Shown here: positions 51,422-60,930 of the stretch, piece after piece
How positions within the stretch are numbered: position 1 is the stretch's first letter
How the letters are laid out: every line of letters begins with the position of its first letter
Program-made: the position numbers and the translations under genes
NCBI GenBank assembly: GCA_963665865.2
Contig: CAXXWF010000001.1
Coordinates: forward strand, 2,542,001 to 2,606,000
Length of the DNA: 64,000 nucleotides
Direction of reading: 5' to 3'
Source: PHAA01 sp963665865
GTDB taxonomy: Bacteria; Bacillota; Syntrophomonadia; Syntrophomonadales; Syntrophomonadaceae
Notes under the pieces: generated by a model
Told to the model about the DNA's origin: nothing
The model's database searches: none
Seen by the model: the letters and a program-made list of their open reading frames with translations, nothing else

Positions 51422-54400
51422 CTATTGCGCGGTGCGCAGATAAGCTACCATCTTGGGCATAAAGTACGGTATAATTTCAGCCAGCATTTTTGGCATTAAG
51501 ACTTCCATGGTCTTGGGCATCAAATCTGGCATCTGCTCCGCCATGTAGTCGGGCATGGGAATGGCCTTTCCTACCAGTTCCAGCATTTTGGGCATTACTT
51601 TGGGCATCATGTCTGGTAAAAGCATAGGAAACAGCGTGGGCATCACACCGCTCATCATACTGATCATGGGCTCTTTAAAGACGTCTGGTGATTTAATAAC
51701 CATGTGCATCATGCCCCGATACATATCCGGCATAGCATCGATCAAATCCGGTATCATATCCGCCATCAGATCAGCCATTCCCCAAGGAGTCATCATACGA
51801 ATCATGGCTTCGAAGACTCCCCATTTTTCGTCCATCACCGGGTTGGAATCAGGCACTTTATGGCCCATCGCTTCGGCCGCTAAAGTGGCCAGGTCCTTCA
51901 CCTCAATCGGCAGGTTCTTCAAATCCCGGGAGCGCTTGAGCTGAACTCGACAGCAGGGGCAGGCCGTAATTATTGTATCGGCACCTGTGTCGATTGCCTC
52001 CTGAATTCGCAGCGCGCCAATGTCTTCAGCTATATCAGGATCAGCCACCAAACTCAAGACGGCCCCACAACAGTGAGCATCATTCTGGTTGAAACGCATC
52101 TCGCGGAAATCGGAGCCCGGAATGGCATTTATTAAGGTACGGGGCCCTTCAAAACGTCCAATAGCCCGGCCCATGTGGCAGGGATCATGATAGGTCACCT
52201 TTCTGCCAATATCATTAGGCAGTATGAATTCACCGGTTTTAATCTTTTCAGCTAAAACATCTGCATAATGCTGGGTTTGGAAAGGAAAATCTATTCCCCG
52301 TTCTTGGGCCCATTTACGATAATACACGTCCCAGACCAGCAAGCAAGCTGGACAACTGGTAATAATTTTGGTTGCACCGGTTTTTTTCATGGATTCAATG
52401 TTATGGGCGGCAATCTCATCGAAGACTTCCCAGCGTCCGGCTACCAGCATGGGTATCCCACAGCACTTCTCATCGTCACCCAGATAAACATAATCTATTC
52501 CCGCATCCTTCAGGAGCAGAGCAGTTGACTGAGACACGTCATGTTCCACATACGAGGCAGTACAGCCAGCGAAATAGGCGTATTCAGCCTTTTCTTTGAT
52601 ACTGGGTCTTATTTCATCAGTGACCCATCCATCTCTATCATTCGCATACTCACCCCAGATATTGCCCTGCTGGCGGCTGGTATTAACCATGATCTCAAAA
52701 GGCGGGAAGGTATGGTAACCACGTCCGTCAATCATCAGACCCCGCATTTTCAACCAGGAAGATTCATTCGGGAGATCCAGCTGGCAGGTACGGTTGCACA
52801 TTTCACAGGTAGTACAGGACATAAATGTGTTAACCGCTCGCTGGTCAAATTCAGCCTCGCCTTCCATGACCATCTTCAGATAAGTCCATTTACCGCGCGG
52901 TGATTGTGACTCCCAGCCGCGGCCATAGTATTGGTCGCAGTGGTCGATGCAGTATCCGCACTGTGAACAGGCATAAGCATACCAAGCAACATCACCGGGA
53001 ATCCCCTTTTTCTCTTTAAAAACCTCTCTACTCTCTTTGCCTTTGGCCCAATTGCCGAAGATACGGAGCAGAGGCTCCATGGCGCTGGCTAGCTTAAGTC
53101 CCCCAGCTACCAGAGTTCCATCCAGAACCTTGCCTGGGTTCATTATTCCGTCCGGGTCTAGCCTCTGCTTGTATTCCACCAGTTTGTCCAGGTGTGCCTG
53201 TCCCAGCACTTCTCTGGCAAACCCGGTAAAATAGAGTCCAGTCGCATAAGGCCGTCCCCCATTTTTCTGGGCAACTTTGAGTGCGGTCAGGGACAGTCCA
53301 AATGCCATATTGAAATTGAACTTCCGTTCATCATGGGGTATAAAACCCAACATAACAATCTCGCGGCGATTGGTAGTAAATCCTTCTAAGATAAAGGGAT
53401 GATTAATTTCTTGATCTGTCTCCGTGATTACCTGGGCTAGTTTTTCTATTGGTACAACCACCTCACTAGGAATGAGTGAGGGTGCGATCCGTTTAGCACG
53501 CATCGGTTCAAAACGCGCTGCCCATTCATGGTCGGCTATCTCTTTACTTAGTATTTCGGCTTGATTTCTAACCGCCAGAGTCATTACATCATCCATCAGC
53601 AGGTCACAGCGGTCAGCAGTACAGGCTAGGATTATGATATATTTCTCGGGAAGTATCACCCGGTGAGCATCTTCAACTGGATGCCCATGATGCAAATGCG
53701 GAGGTAGTTTATTCTTCATTTTGGCGGCTTCCGGATTAATGAAGGTTACCGACCACAAGGGTACTTTGCGATCATAAAGACCAGTAATGAAGGCTGTCAT
53801 ACTTAATGCATCATCGAAAGCAACTGCATTCACATGCATCGGTTTTAATGGTTTGACCCGCAGCATTACCTGGCTGATAAACCCGGTGGTTCCATTAGCC
53901 TCGCTGGCTAAGTCCAAGTCATAACCTTTGAGTTCAACTACATTGCCATCAACCTGCACTAATCGTGCCGAAACTACATTGTCCTTAAAATATCCGTATT
54001 CATAGCTACCTATACCCGCTCCCCCTTGGGCTAACCAGCCCCCAACAGTTGAGGCCGGAGCACTGGTGGGATAAAGGGCCAGGGTTAATCCCTTCTGGTT
54101 AAGATGATATTCCAGCTCATTCCATACAACACCTGGATCTACAGTGGCGGTGCGATCTTCGGTATTAATATCAATAATCTTTTTCATTCGATTGAATTCA
54201 ACAACTAGCCCACCCTCAACGGGTAGTACTCCTCCATAACCTGAAGTTGCTTTACCGCGCGGGGTCAACTTTATATTTTCTTTACGGGCGAGGTTCACTA
54301 GGTCAACCAATTCCTGCTCCGTCTTCGGTTGAACAATTCCATCTGGTACCGGGTTACCCACCAGAGGCTGTACAAGTGAAGGCATTACCCCCATATCATG

Positions 54401-54493
54401 GGCATATATTTTACGTTCCAATTCATCAAAGGTAACTCTTGTTCCCCAGTTGTCAACCAGATCCTTTTTGATTTCTTCCTTAATTCTAGGCAT
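51422..54493 (-). CDS. FAD-linked oxidase/Fe-S/CCG-domain oxidoreductase with Met-rich tail
   Basis: A 1023-residue fusion. Residues about 50-240 are a GlcD-type FAD-binding domain (LTPRGKATSGYGG, ASTVGGWLAQGGAGIGSYEYG); a FAD-oxidase C domain ends near 470 (LDPDGIMNPGKV). Two 4Fe-4S motifs follow (CSQCGYCIDHC and CTTCEMCNRTC), then two CCG modules (DEKCCGIPM, HDPCHMGRA, AHCCGAVLS). The last about 127 residues are Met/Pro-rich, with runs such as MMPKVMPKM. Function: probably oxidation of a 2-hydroxyacid or similar substrate with electron transfer; substrate unproven. Confidence 0.85.
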   Translation of the reverse strand: MPRIKEEIKKDLVDNWGTRVTFDELERKIYAHDMGVMPSLVQPLVGNPVPDGIVQPKTEQELVDLVNLARKENIKLTPRGKATSGYGGVLPVEGGLVVEFNRMKKIIDINTEDRTATVDPGVVWNELEYHLNQKGLTLALYPTSAPASTVGGWLAQGGAGIGSYEYGYFKDNVVSARLVQVDGNVVELKGYDLDLASEANGTTGFISQVMLRVKPLKPMHVNAVAFDDALSMTAFITGLYDRKVPLWSVTFINPEAAKMKNKLPPHLHHGHPVEDAHRVILPEKYIIILACTADRCDLLMDDVMTLAVRNQAEILSKEIADHEWAARFEPMRAKRIAPSLIPSEVVVPIEKLAQVITETDQEINHPFILEGFTTNRREIVMLGFIPHDERKFNFNMAFGLSLTALKVAQKNGGRPYATGLYFTGFAREVLGQAHLDKLVEYKQRLDPDGIMNPGKVLDGTLVAGGLKLASAMEPLLRIFGNWAKGKESREVFKEKKGIPGDVAWYAYACSQCGYCIDHCDQYYGRGWESQSPRGKWTYLKMVMEGEAEFDQRAVNTFMSCTTCEMCNRTCQLDLPNESSWLKMRGLMIDGRGYHTFPPFEIMVNTSRQQGNIWGEYANDRDGWVTDEIRPSIKEKAEYAYFAGCTASYVEHDVSQSTALLLKDAGIDYVYLGDDEKCCGIPMLVAGRWEVFDEIAAHNIESMKKTGATKIITSCPACLLVWDVYYRKWAQERGIDFPFQTQHYADVLAEKIKTGEFILPNDIGRKVTYHDPCHMGRAIGRFEGPRTLINAIPGSDFREMRFNQNDAHCCGAVLSLVADPDIAEDIGALRIQEAIDTGADTIITACPCCRVQLKRSRDLKNLPIEVKDLATLAAEAMGHKVPDSNPVMDEKWGVFEAMIRMMTPWGMADLMADMIPDLIDAMPDMYRGMMHMVIKSPDVFKEPMISMMSGVMPTLFPMLLPDMMPKVMPKMLELVGKAIPMPDYMAEQMPDLMPKTMEVLMPKMLAEIIPYFMPKMVAYLRTAQ

Positions 54494-54884
54494 TCCGCAT
54501 ACCCCCCATCCGTATTTTCTTCATTATAGCATAGCCGAATTAATTTAACAGGGGTTAGAGAAAATAAAATAATTGTTTCGGATAATAATTTATCCATTGC
54601 AGGAAAAATAAAGAACCTATGTCAAATTAGGATATATTTGCGCGCCAAGTATACTGTATAACGTTTGTGAAACTGGTATTACTGCTCCAACCCATCTATT
54701 TTTGTGAAGGTGTAGATGCTAGAATATGAATTACAAATCACGTAATAATGGAAGATATAAAAGACTGGAGCGATGGAGTTCCTGTTTCCTTTTACAGGGC
54801 AGGATTTTTTTGTTTTTATGACGGCAGCCCACTATTGATACATGGGACCGACATGTTTTAATCGAATGAAAGGAGCCAATTTAT
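54494..54884. other. Intergenic region between two divergent long genes
   Basis: About 390 bases holding promoters for both genes. A weak hairpin CCTGT/ACAGG (54781-54785 with 54794-54798) is followed by seven T at 54805-54811, so it may attenuate the plus-strand gene. I considered a riboswitch but none of the known consensus strings fits. Confidence 0.4.
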
Positions 54885-57512
54885 ATGCTGACCTTTGATC
54901 GTGCTTCTACAGGAATAAAGGGCTTGGATAAGGTGCTTGATGATTTGCGCTGGGGTGATAACGTCGTCTGGCAGGTTGAGGGTATTGAGGAATATAAGAA
55001 TATTATCCTGCCTTTTGTTAAATACTCTCTGGAAAATAATCATCCAGTGGTCTATATGCGTTTTGGTCAACATCCCCCCCTCTTAGAAATCCATCCTCAC
55101 ATAAAAGTATACGAACTAGATGCCAGCCTGGGATTCGAGGCATTCTCGAGCCGAGTCCATACTATCGCTGGTGAAGAAGGTGAAGGGGTATGCTATGTGT
55201 TTGATAGTCTGTCTGATCTCCTTTCCGCCTGGGCCAATGATCTGATGATTGGGAACTTTTTTCGGGTCACCTGCCCTTATCTCTTTAAATTGAATACAAT
55301 AGCCTATTTTACCCTGTTAAAAAATCAAAATTCTTATGCAACAATTGCTCGTATCAGGGAGACTACTCAGTTATTGTTGGATCTGTATAGTTTTGAAAAC
55401 CAAATTTACATTCATCCGCTGAAGGTCTGGAACCGTTACTCTCCCACTATGTTTCTGCCCCATGTTTCGCAGGGAAATGACTTTGTTCCCATCACCAATA
55501 GTGTGGAAACTACCCGGTTTCTTTCTCGCTTTCACCAGCGCGGTCCTGGCAATATAGAGCTTAAGCTTGACCATTGGGATAAAGTCTTCCTGAACGCACA
55601 GGAGATGCTGGAAGGTTTACGTCAGGGTTCCCCGCCTGATAGCGGCGAGGAATCTATTATGTTGGATTCATTATGCAAAATGATGATAGGGCGTGATGAG
55701 AAAATATTAGCATTAGCCCGCCATTATTTGAATTTGGAGGATTTATTGGAGATTCACAACCGTCAGGTTGGTTCGGGATTTATAGGGGGCAAAGCGGTGG
55801 GTATGCTGATCGCCCGTAAAATTCTTCAATCTAATCCTGAAGCCAAATCGGCTCAATACCTGGAACCTCATGATTCCTTCTATGTAGGTTCTGACGTATA
55901 TTATACCTATCTTGTAGAGAATGATTGCTGGAATCTGCGTCAAAAACAAAAGCAACCAGAACATTATTTTTCCTCAGCTTTGACACTCAAGGAAAAAATC
56001 CTTAACGGGATTCTTCCCGAGGCAATAAGCGAGCAGCTCAAACAAATGCTGGATTTTTATGGACAATCCCCTATCATTGTCCGTTCCAGCAGTCTATTGG
56101 AGGATGGTTTCGGTAACGCTTTTGCGGGAAAATATGAAAGTGTCTTCTGTGTTAATCAGGGCAACCCGCAAGACCGCTATCAAAACTTCGAAAATGCAGT
56201 TAAATGTATCTATGCAAGTACTATGAATGAAGATGCCCTGGCTTATCGGCTGCAACGAGGAATGGCTGACAGTGACGAACAGATGGCATTATTGGTGCAG
56301 CGGGTATCCGGTTCACACCGTTCCCATTATTTCTTCCCCGATTTAGCCGGGGTGGCAATGTCCCATAATCCTTACGTATGGCGTGAAGACCTGGACTCCC
56401 GGGCAGGCCTGGTACGTTTGGTATTGGGATTGGGTACGCGGGCTGTGGATCGGGTGGAGGATGACTACCCCCGTATCATAGCCCTGGATAAACCAACCCT
56501 TCGACCTGATTCCAATCGTGAAGATATACGACGTTTCTCCCAAAGACGGGTGGATGTACTTGATACAGCTCAGAACCATTGGGACACGGTGGATTTGCCG
56601 GTAATTGCTCGGTATAAAGCTGATCTGGTCTGGTGGAATAAAGTGGCCATACCAGACCATGAAACAATGCATAGGCTGAAGGCAATGGGACAAGGGGAAC
56701 GAGAAGCGTGGATATTAACCTTTGACGAATTTCTAACCGGGCCTTTTCCTGTTTTGATGCGGGAAATATTACAGGAACTGGAACAGGCCTATGCCTACCC
56801 GGTTGATACTGAATTTACTGTCAACTTCGCTGCAGACGGCAGTATGCAGATCAACCTCCTGCAGTGTCGTCCCCTGCAAATCGGCAGATCCTCTGATAAA
56901 ACCTCCCACCTATATTTTGACATTAACGATATACTTTTTTCTACCTACCGTAATTCAATGGGTGGAAACATTCAGCAGAAATTGGAAAGAATAATATATA
57001 TACAACCTTCGCTCTACTCTGCTCTTAATATAAACGATAAATGTCAAGTAGCTCGGCTGGTGGGTCGCTTAAACCGTCTGTTTAAAGACCGTAACACTAG
57101 TCCTTTTATGCTTATGGGTCCGGGACGATGGGGCAGCAGTACCCCCTCTTTAGGTGTACCAGTCTCTTTTGCGGAAATTTGTAATGCCACGGTACTGGTG
57201 GAAATAGCTGAATCCCAGGAAGGATATATGCCCGAACTATCTTTTGGGACTCATTTCTTCCAGGATTTAGTGGAAACTCGTATATTTTATACGGCTCTTT
57301 TTCCCGGACAGGAAAATGTTGTCTTTCAAAAAGAATTACTGGACAATACCCACAACTATTTTGCTGACTTGCTTCCCGATTACTCCAAATGGCAATCCAT
57401 TATCAAAGTGCTGGAACCTGGCAACCAGGGACAGGAGCTCTGGTTGGAGTCTAATCTGGAAACCCAACAAACCGTCTGCTTCTTCCGTACTCCTGACCAA
57501 AAAGAACAATAG
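54885..57512 (+). CDS. PEP-synthase-type nucleotide-binding protein with degenerate KaiC-like N-terminus
   Basis: An 875-residue protein. Residues 1-220 resemble a KaiC/RecA-like domain (STGIKGLDKVLDDLRWGDNVV) but the P-loop is lost: the expected GxxGxGK(S/T) is VEGIEEYKN. The middle, about 290-660, is the PPDK/PEP-synthase ATP-grasp domain (VRSSSLLEDGFGNAFAGKYESVF, shown in part as IIVRSSSLLEDGFGNAF; later LLQCRPLQIG). There is no phospho-histidine swivel and no TIM-barrel PEP domain, so it cannot be a complete PEP synthase. A C-terminal region follows (LMGPGRWGSSTPSLG). Function unknown, perhaps regulatory. Confidence 0.8.
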   Translation: MLTFDRASTGIKGLDKVLDDLRWGDNVVWQVEGIEEYKNIILPFVKYSLENNHPVVYMRFGQHPPLLEIHPHIKVYELDASLGFEAFSSRVHTIAGEEGEGVCYVFDSLSDLLSAWANDLMIGNFFRVTCPYLFKLNTIAYFTLLKNQNSYATIARIRETTQLLLDLYSFENQIYIHPLKVWNRYSPTMFLPHVSQGNDFVPITNSVETTRFLSRFHQRGPGNIELKLDHWDKVFLNAQEMLEGLRQGSPPDSGEESIMLDSLCKMMIGRDEKILALARHYLNLEDLLEIHNRQVGSGFIGGKAVGMLIARKILQSNPEAKSAQYLEPHDSFYVGSDVYYTYLVENDCWNLRQKQKQPEHYFSSALTLKEKILNGILPEAISEQLKQMLDFYGQSPIIVRSSSLLEDGFGNAFAGKYESVFCVNQGNPQDRYQNFENAVKCIYASTMNEDALAYRLQRGMADSDEQMALLVQRVSGSHRSHYFFPDLAGVAMSHNPYVWREDLDSRAGLVRLVLGLGTRAVDRVEDDYPRIIALDKPTLRPDSNREDIRRFSQRRVDVLDTAQNHWDTVDLPVIARYKADLVWWNKVAIPDHETMHRLKAMGQGEREAWILTFDEFLTGPFPVLMREILQELEQAYAYPVDTEFTVNFAADGSMQINLLQCRPLQIGRSSDKTSHLYFDINDILFSTYRNSMGGNIQQKLERIIYIQPSLYSALNINDKCQVARLVGRLNRLFKDRNTSPFMLMGPGRWGSSTPSLGVPVSFAEICNATVLVEIAESQEGYMPELSFGTHFFQDLVETRIFYTALFPGQENVVFQKELLDNTHNYFADLLPDYSKWQSIIKVLEPGNQGQELWLESNLETQQTVCFFRTPDQKEQ

Positions 57513-57635
57513 ACGCGGGTTCGCTTCGCTCACACGCAGACCTTCCGGGCGCGGATCAACGCAGATTTAAGTTCCAATTAGGTAAAAAAATCATAAAGCC
57601 GCGCTAATCATAGAAGTCCGCGACCGTCCGCGTCT
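57511..57635. repeat. GC-rich element with 8-bp inverted ends
   Basis: AGACGCGG (57511-57518) and CCGCGTCT (57628-57635) bracket a 125-bp GC-rich stretch containing related words (CGCGGATC, CGCAGATT, CCGCGCTAATC). The left end overlaps the last base pair or two of the stop codon of the preceding gene. Looks like a small non-coding mobile repeat. Confidence 0.5.
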
Positions 57636-57646
57636 CACGTTCCCCT

Positions 57647-59365
57647 TTAGTTGAATTGTAGAATTCCCTGGCTTATATCCTTAAAAACAGGCGCACAGTT
57701 TTCAGAACCGGAACTGCCCTCTTCCGACATAACCACAATTGCCCATCGAGGCTGGTTAGCCGGAAAATACCCAGCAAACCAGGTATTTAGAATTTCTTCA
57801 TTCGCACTTTTCATTCTACCCGTTTGGCTAGTAGCTGTTTTGCCGGCTACCTGCACCTCCGGGATAGACGCTGTTTTTCCAGTACCTTCTGATACAACCT
57901 TTTCCATCAGCTGACGCACTTTGCCCGCAGTTGCAGAAGAAACCACCTGTTGCCGCTCACCCTTTTCAAGGATATGTTTATCACCTTTTTGATCGACAGT
58001 GTACAAAACTAGTGATGGCGGAGCCCACACACCTCCATCGGCCACGGTGGACAGCAGTGAGGCAATCTGCACGGGACTGATCATCACCCCTTTTTGTCCG
58101 AGAGAAGCATTCCCTATGGCGGGTTCACCACCGTTGATTTTTACGTATGTTCCCAATGGGCCTGGGTCATACCCTATAATGTTTTCATCTGTAAGATGCA
58201 TTTTATTCACATAGTTTAGTATTCGTGCTCTACCTAGACGTAGTCCTACTTTAATGAAGGTGGGGTTGCAGGAATTTGCGAAAGCTTGGGAGAAGGTTAG
58301 TAAACCATGTCCATCCTTTTTCCAACAATTTATAGTAACTTGGTCATTAAATACATACTTCCCTGTACAGTCAAATTGTTCATCCATTGATACTATCCCC
58401 TCCTCTAGGGCTGCTGAGCTGAGTAATATTTTGAATAAAGACCCGGGATTGTATTTACTTAACGCACGATTACTAAGTGTGCTGCGGTTATCAAAATCGA
58501 TAACATCGCTAACCTGATATGGATTAAATGTAGGACGGCTAGCCATAGCCAGAATTTCTTTGCTGTGGATGTCCATGACTACGACTGCTCCCTTGACCAC
58601 CCGCTTGTCCATAGCTTGTTCAACCACTTCCTGAATACGCTTATCGATAGTGAGAACCACCGAGCCCTCTTGACTCGGTTCGTTCTTCAATTTACCTGTC
58701 AGTCCCTGGATAGGTTTGCCACGGGCATCTAATACCGATACCAATTCCAGGGAGGAGTGATTGCCCTGCAGAATATTATTATAAGCCTTCTCAATACCTG
58801 ACTGTCCCTCGCCGTTAGCACCTTTATTCGCATAACCCAATAGATGAGCACAGAAACCATTCTCCTGGTATCGGTCTATTACCGGGGCAATTACCAAACC
58901 TACCTGGTGAGCAGCTTCAATCTTTTCGATTTGCTGCGGGCTTAAATTGTCATCAAGCCTCGCAAATTGAGCCCCGGTGTAAGCATTTTTGATTTCCGCC
59001 AGTATTTCCTGTTCATCCTTGTTTTTTAATACCTGAGCTAGATATTGGGCTAGATCTTGCCAGAGTTTATCTTTGCCAGTCTGATCCGCTGCTTGACCGC
59101 CGTTCACATTTGCTTCTCTTGCGATCAATTCAGGCAGACAATAAAGGGCACTAGAAGTCCGGGTATTAGTTAATAGAGATAGGTTTCGATCCAGAATGTC
59201 ACCCCGGTTATATTCGCGCAGCTCAATCTGCTGACTGCGCATGGCTACGGCGGCTCGAGTAATATCTTCACCTCTAATAATCTGATAGTAAAAAATTCTG
59301 CCCAGTAAAGCTAAGAATATAGCCATAAATAGGCTCATCAACAGCAGCATTCTTTTTTGGGACAA
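57647..59365 (-). CDS. Class B penicillin-binding protein (PBP2/SpoVD-like transpeptidase)
   Basis: A 572-residue protein: short cytoplasmic end, one membrane segment (LLLMSLFMAIFLALLGRIFYY, in part LLLMSLFMAIFLALL), a dimerisation domain, and a transpeptidase. Active-site motifs: SxxK as NPGSLFKIL, SxN as FANSCNPTF, and KTG as GKTATSQTGR. No PASTA domain. It cross-links peptidoglycan; could be the divisome PBP or a sporulation type. Confidence 0.93.
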   Translation of the reverse strand: MSQKRMLLLMSLFMAIFLALLGRIFYYQIIRGEDITRAAVAMRSQQIELREYNRGDILDRNLSLLTNTRTSSALYCLPELIAREANVNGGQAADQTGKDKLWQDLAQYLAQVLKNKDEQEILAEIKNAYTGAQFARLDDNLSPQQIEKIEAAHQVGLVIAPVIDRYQENGFCAHLLGYANKGANGEGQSGIEKAYNNILQGNHSSLELVSVLDARGKPIQGLTGKLKNEPSQEGSVVLTIDKRIQEVVEQAMDKRVVKGAVVVMDIHSKEILAMASRPTFNPYQVSDVIDFDNRSTLSNRALSKYNPGSLFKILLSSAALEEGIVSMDEQFDCTGKYVFNDQVTINCWKKDGHGLLTFSQAFANSCNPTFIKVGLRLGRARILNYVNKMHLTDENIIGYDPGPLGTYVKINGGEPAIGNASLGQKGVMISPVQIASLLSTVADGGVWAPPSLVLYTVDQKGDKHILEKGERQQVVSSATAGKVRQLMEKVVSEGTGKTASIPEVQVAGKTATSQTGRMKSANEEILNTWFAGYFPANQPRWAIVVMSEEGSSGSENCAPVFKDISQGILQFN

Positions 59366-59471
59366 AACAACCCCCCCTGCGCGGCTTTTCTAGTACATTC
59401 TCAACCCTAATTCTGTGTGTTATTCTCAAAGTTGACAGTGTACTAAATATCTTTGGCTGCCAGGGGGGTAT

Positions 59472-59684
59472 TTATACCGTTTGATTTTCAATATTTATTT
59501 TAAAGGGCAGATGCTGCAAAATATCCATAACTTCAGCCCAGGTATCCGGAGTGACCCGTACAACTACCCGACCCATGGTTTGATCGAGCGTAGAAACTAT
59601 TCCCAGATTATCATGGGCTTCAACCAACTTGGTCAGCATATCAATACAATCCGGACTTACCACACCATATATCTCATTCTTCAT
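59472..59684 (-). CDS. DUF4911 small protein
   Basis: A 70-residue protein (YGVVSPDCIDMLTKLVEAHD, TPDTWAEVMDILQHLP) overlapping the end of the U32 peptidase gene by 11 nt. The family occurs next to U32 peptidases in clostridia; it looks like a small regulatory or ACT-like domain. Function unknown. Confidence 0.75.
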   Translation of the reverse strand: MKNEIYGVVSPDCIDMLTKLVEAHDNLGIVSTLDQTMGRVVVRVTPDTWAEVMDILQHLPFKINIENQTV

Positions 59685-60909
59685 TGGTCTTACCCAATCT
59701 CCTTAAGATGCTATATTCTGGCACCTGAGTCTCGCAAGGAATAAATACCCGTTGGCGGGGATGGCGGGCTCGGTCTAATGAATTCCCGTCTCCATCAAAC
59801 AAATCTACTAAATTTAGATTAACAATATTCCCGTTGGGCAACATAAATTGCAGGGGTTCTCCGGGTCCGAAGTTAGCTCGCTGTTCAATTTCAACCACCC
59901 TCTGATCGAGGTGATATTCCTTTACAATCCCGCAAAAATCAGATCTTCCCGTCATCTCCTGCTTATCTATATCCTGAATGTCTGAAGATTCCCCAATCAT
60001 AAAACCACTGGTGAAAGGCCTGGTAGCAACCATATGTAATTCTGTCATCCATGCCTGTACATCCTCCACACTATAGGGGCTATGGTTATTCCAGGATCGG
60101 TCCAGCGCCTGACGGTAAACCCTGGCCAGCGCGGCCACATAAAGAGGACTCTTCATCCTTCCTTCTATCTTGAAAGCATCAATGCCAGCTTCTATTAGTT
60201 GGGGAATATATTCAAGCAGACATAAGTCCCGGGAATTAAATAGGTAACTTCCCCGCTCATCTTCCTCAATTGGATAGTATTGACCCGGTCTCTTCTCTTC
60301 AACCACAGAATATTGATAGCGGCACGGTTGTGCACATGCGCCGAGGTTGGCACTCCTTCCGGTCATATAGTGGGATAACAGACATCTTCCGGAATAGGAT
60401 ACACACATAGCTCCATGCACAAACATTTCTAGTTCTATCTCAACTCGTTTTTTAATCACTATAATTTCATCCAGGCTTAATTCCCTAGCCAAAACTATTC
60501 GACTGGCCCCCAATTCACGGTATAGGGCGGCTGACTCATAATTGCTGACGTTAGCCTGAGTACTAACAGTAATAGGAATGTCGGCTGCGTACTTACTAGC
60601 CAACCGTATAACCCCGGGATCAGATATTATCAGTCCATCCACCTTTATCTGCTGAAGTTCTTCTAGATAAGGTGGTAATTTGTCAATATCACGGTTGTGG
60701 GCTAAAATGTTTACGGTAATGTAGACTTTTTTCCCCCGTTCGTGAGCATAGGCTAATCCTGACTCCATTTCAGCACGAGTCAGGTTGCCGGCAAAGGCAC
60801 GCAGGTTGAAATCCTTCCCACCTGCATAAACAGCATCCGCCCCAAACAGGAGGGCTGTTTTCAGCTTCTCCAAATCCCCGGCGGGTAGAATCAACTCAGG
60901 TATATACAT
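59674..60909 (-). CDS. Peptidase U32 family protein
   Basis: A 411-residue U32 protein. The signature is around VHGAMCVSYSGRCLLSHYM and GACAQPCRYQY, with conserved cysteines. Related proteins (RlhA, TrhP) hydroxylate RNA rather than act as proteases, so RNA modification is possible. It starts 21 nt after mltG. Confidence 0.9.
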   Translation of the reverse strand: MYIPELILPAGDLEKLKTALLFGADAVYAGGKDFNLRAFAGNLTRAEMESGLAYAHERGKKVYITVNILAHNRDIDKLPPYLEELQQIKVDGLIISDPGVIRLASKYAADIPITVSTQANVSNYESAALYRELGASRIVLARELSLDEIIVIKKRVEIELEMFVHGAMCVSYSGRCLLSHYMTGRSANLGACAQPCRYQYSVVEEKRPGQYYPIEEDERGSYLFNSRDLCLLEYIPQLIEAGIDAFKIEGRMKSPLYVAALARVYRQALDRSWNNHSPYSVEDVQAWMTELHMVATRPFTSGFMIGESSDIQDIDKQEMTGRSDFCGIVKEYHLDQRVVEIEQRANFGPGEPLQFMLPNGNIVNLNLVDLFDGDGNSLDRARHPRQRVFIPCETQVPEYSILRRLGKTNEE

Positions 60910-60930
60910 GCAGTACCTCCCGGGTAATAA

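Noticed and set aside
54740..54815. Fluoride or cyclic-di-GMP riboswitch before the 54885 gene
   Set aside because: GCGATGGAGTTC recalls the fluoride motif, but the partner pseudoknot strand and the GGCTGATG segment are absent.
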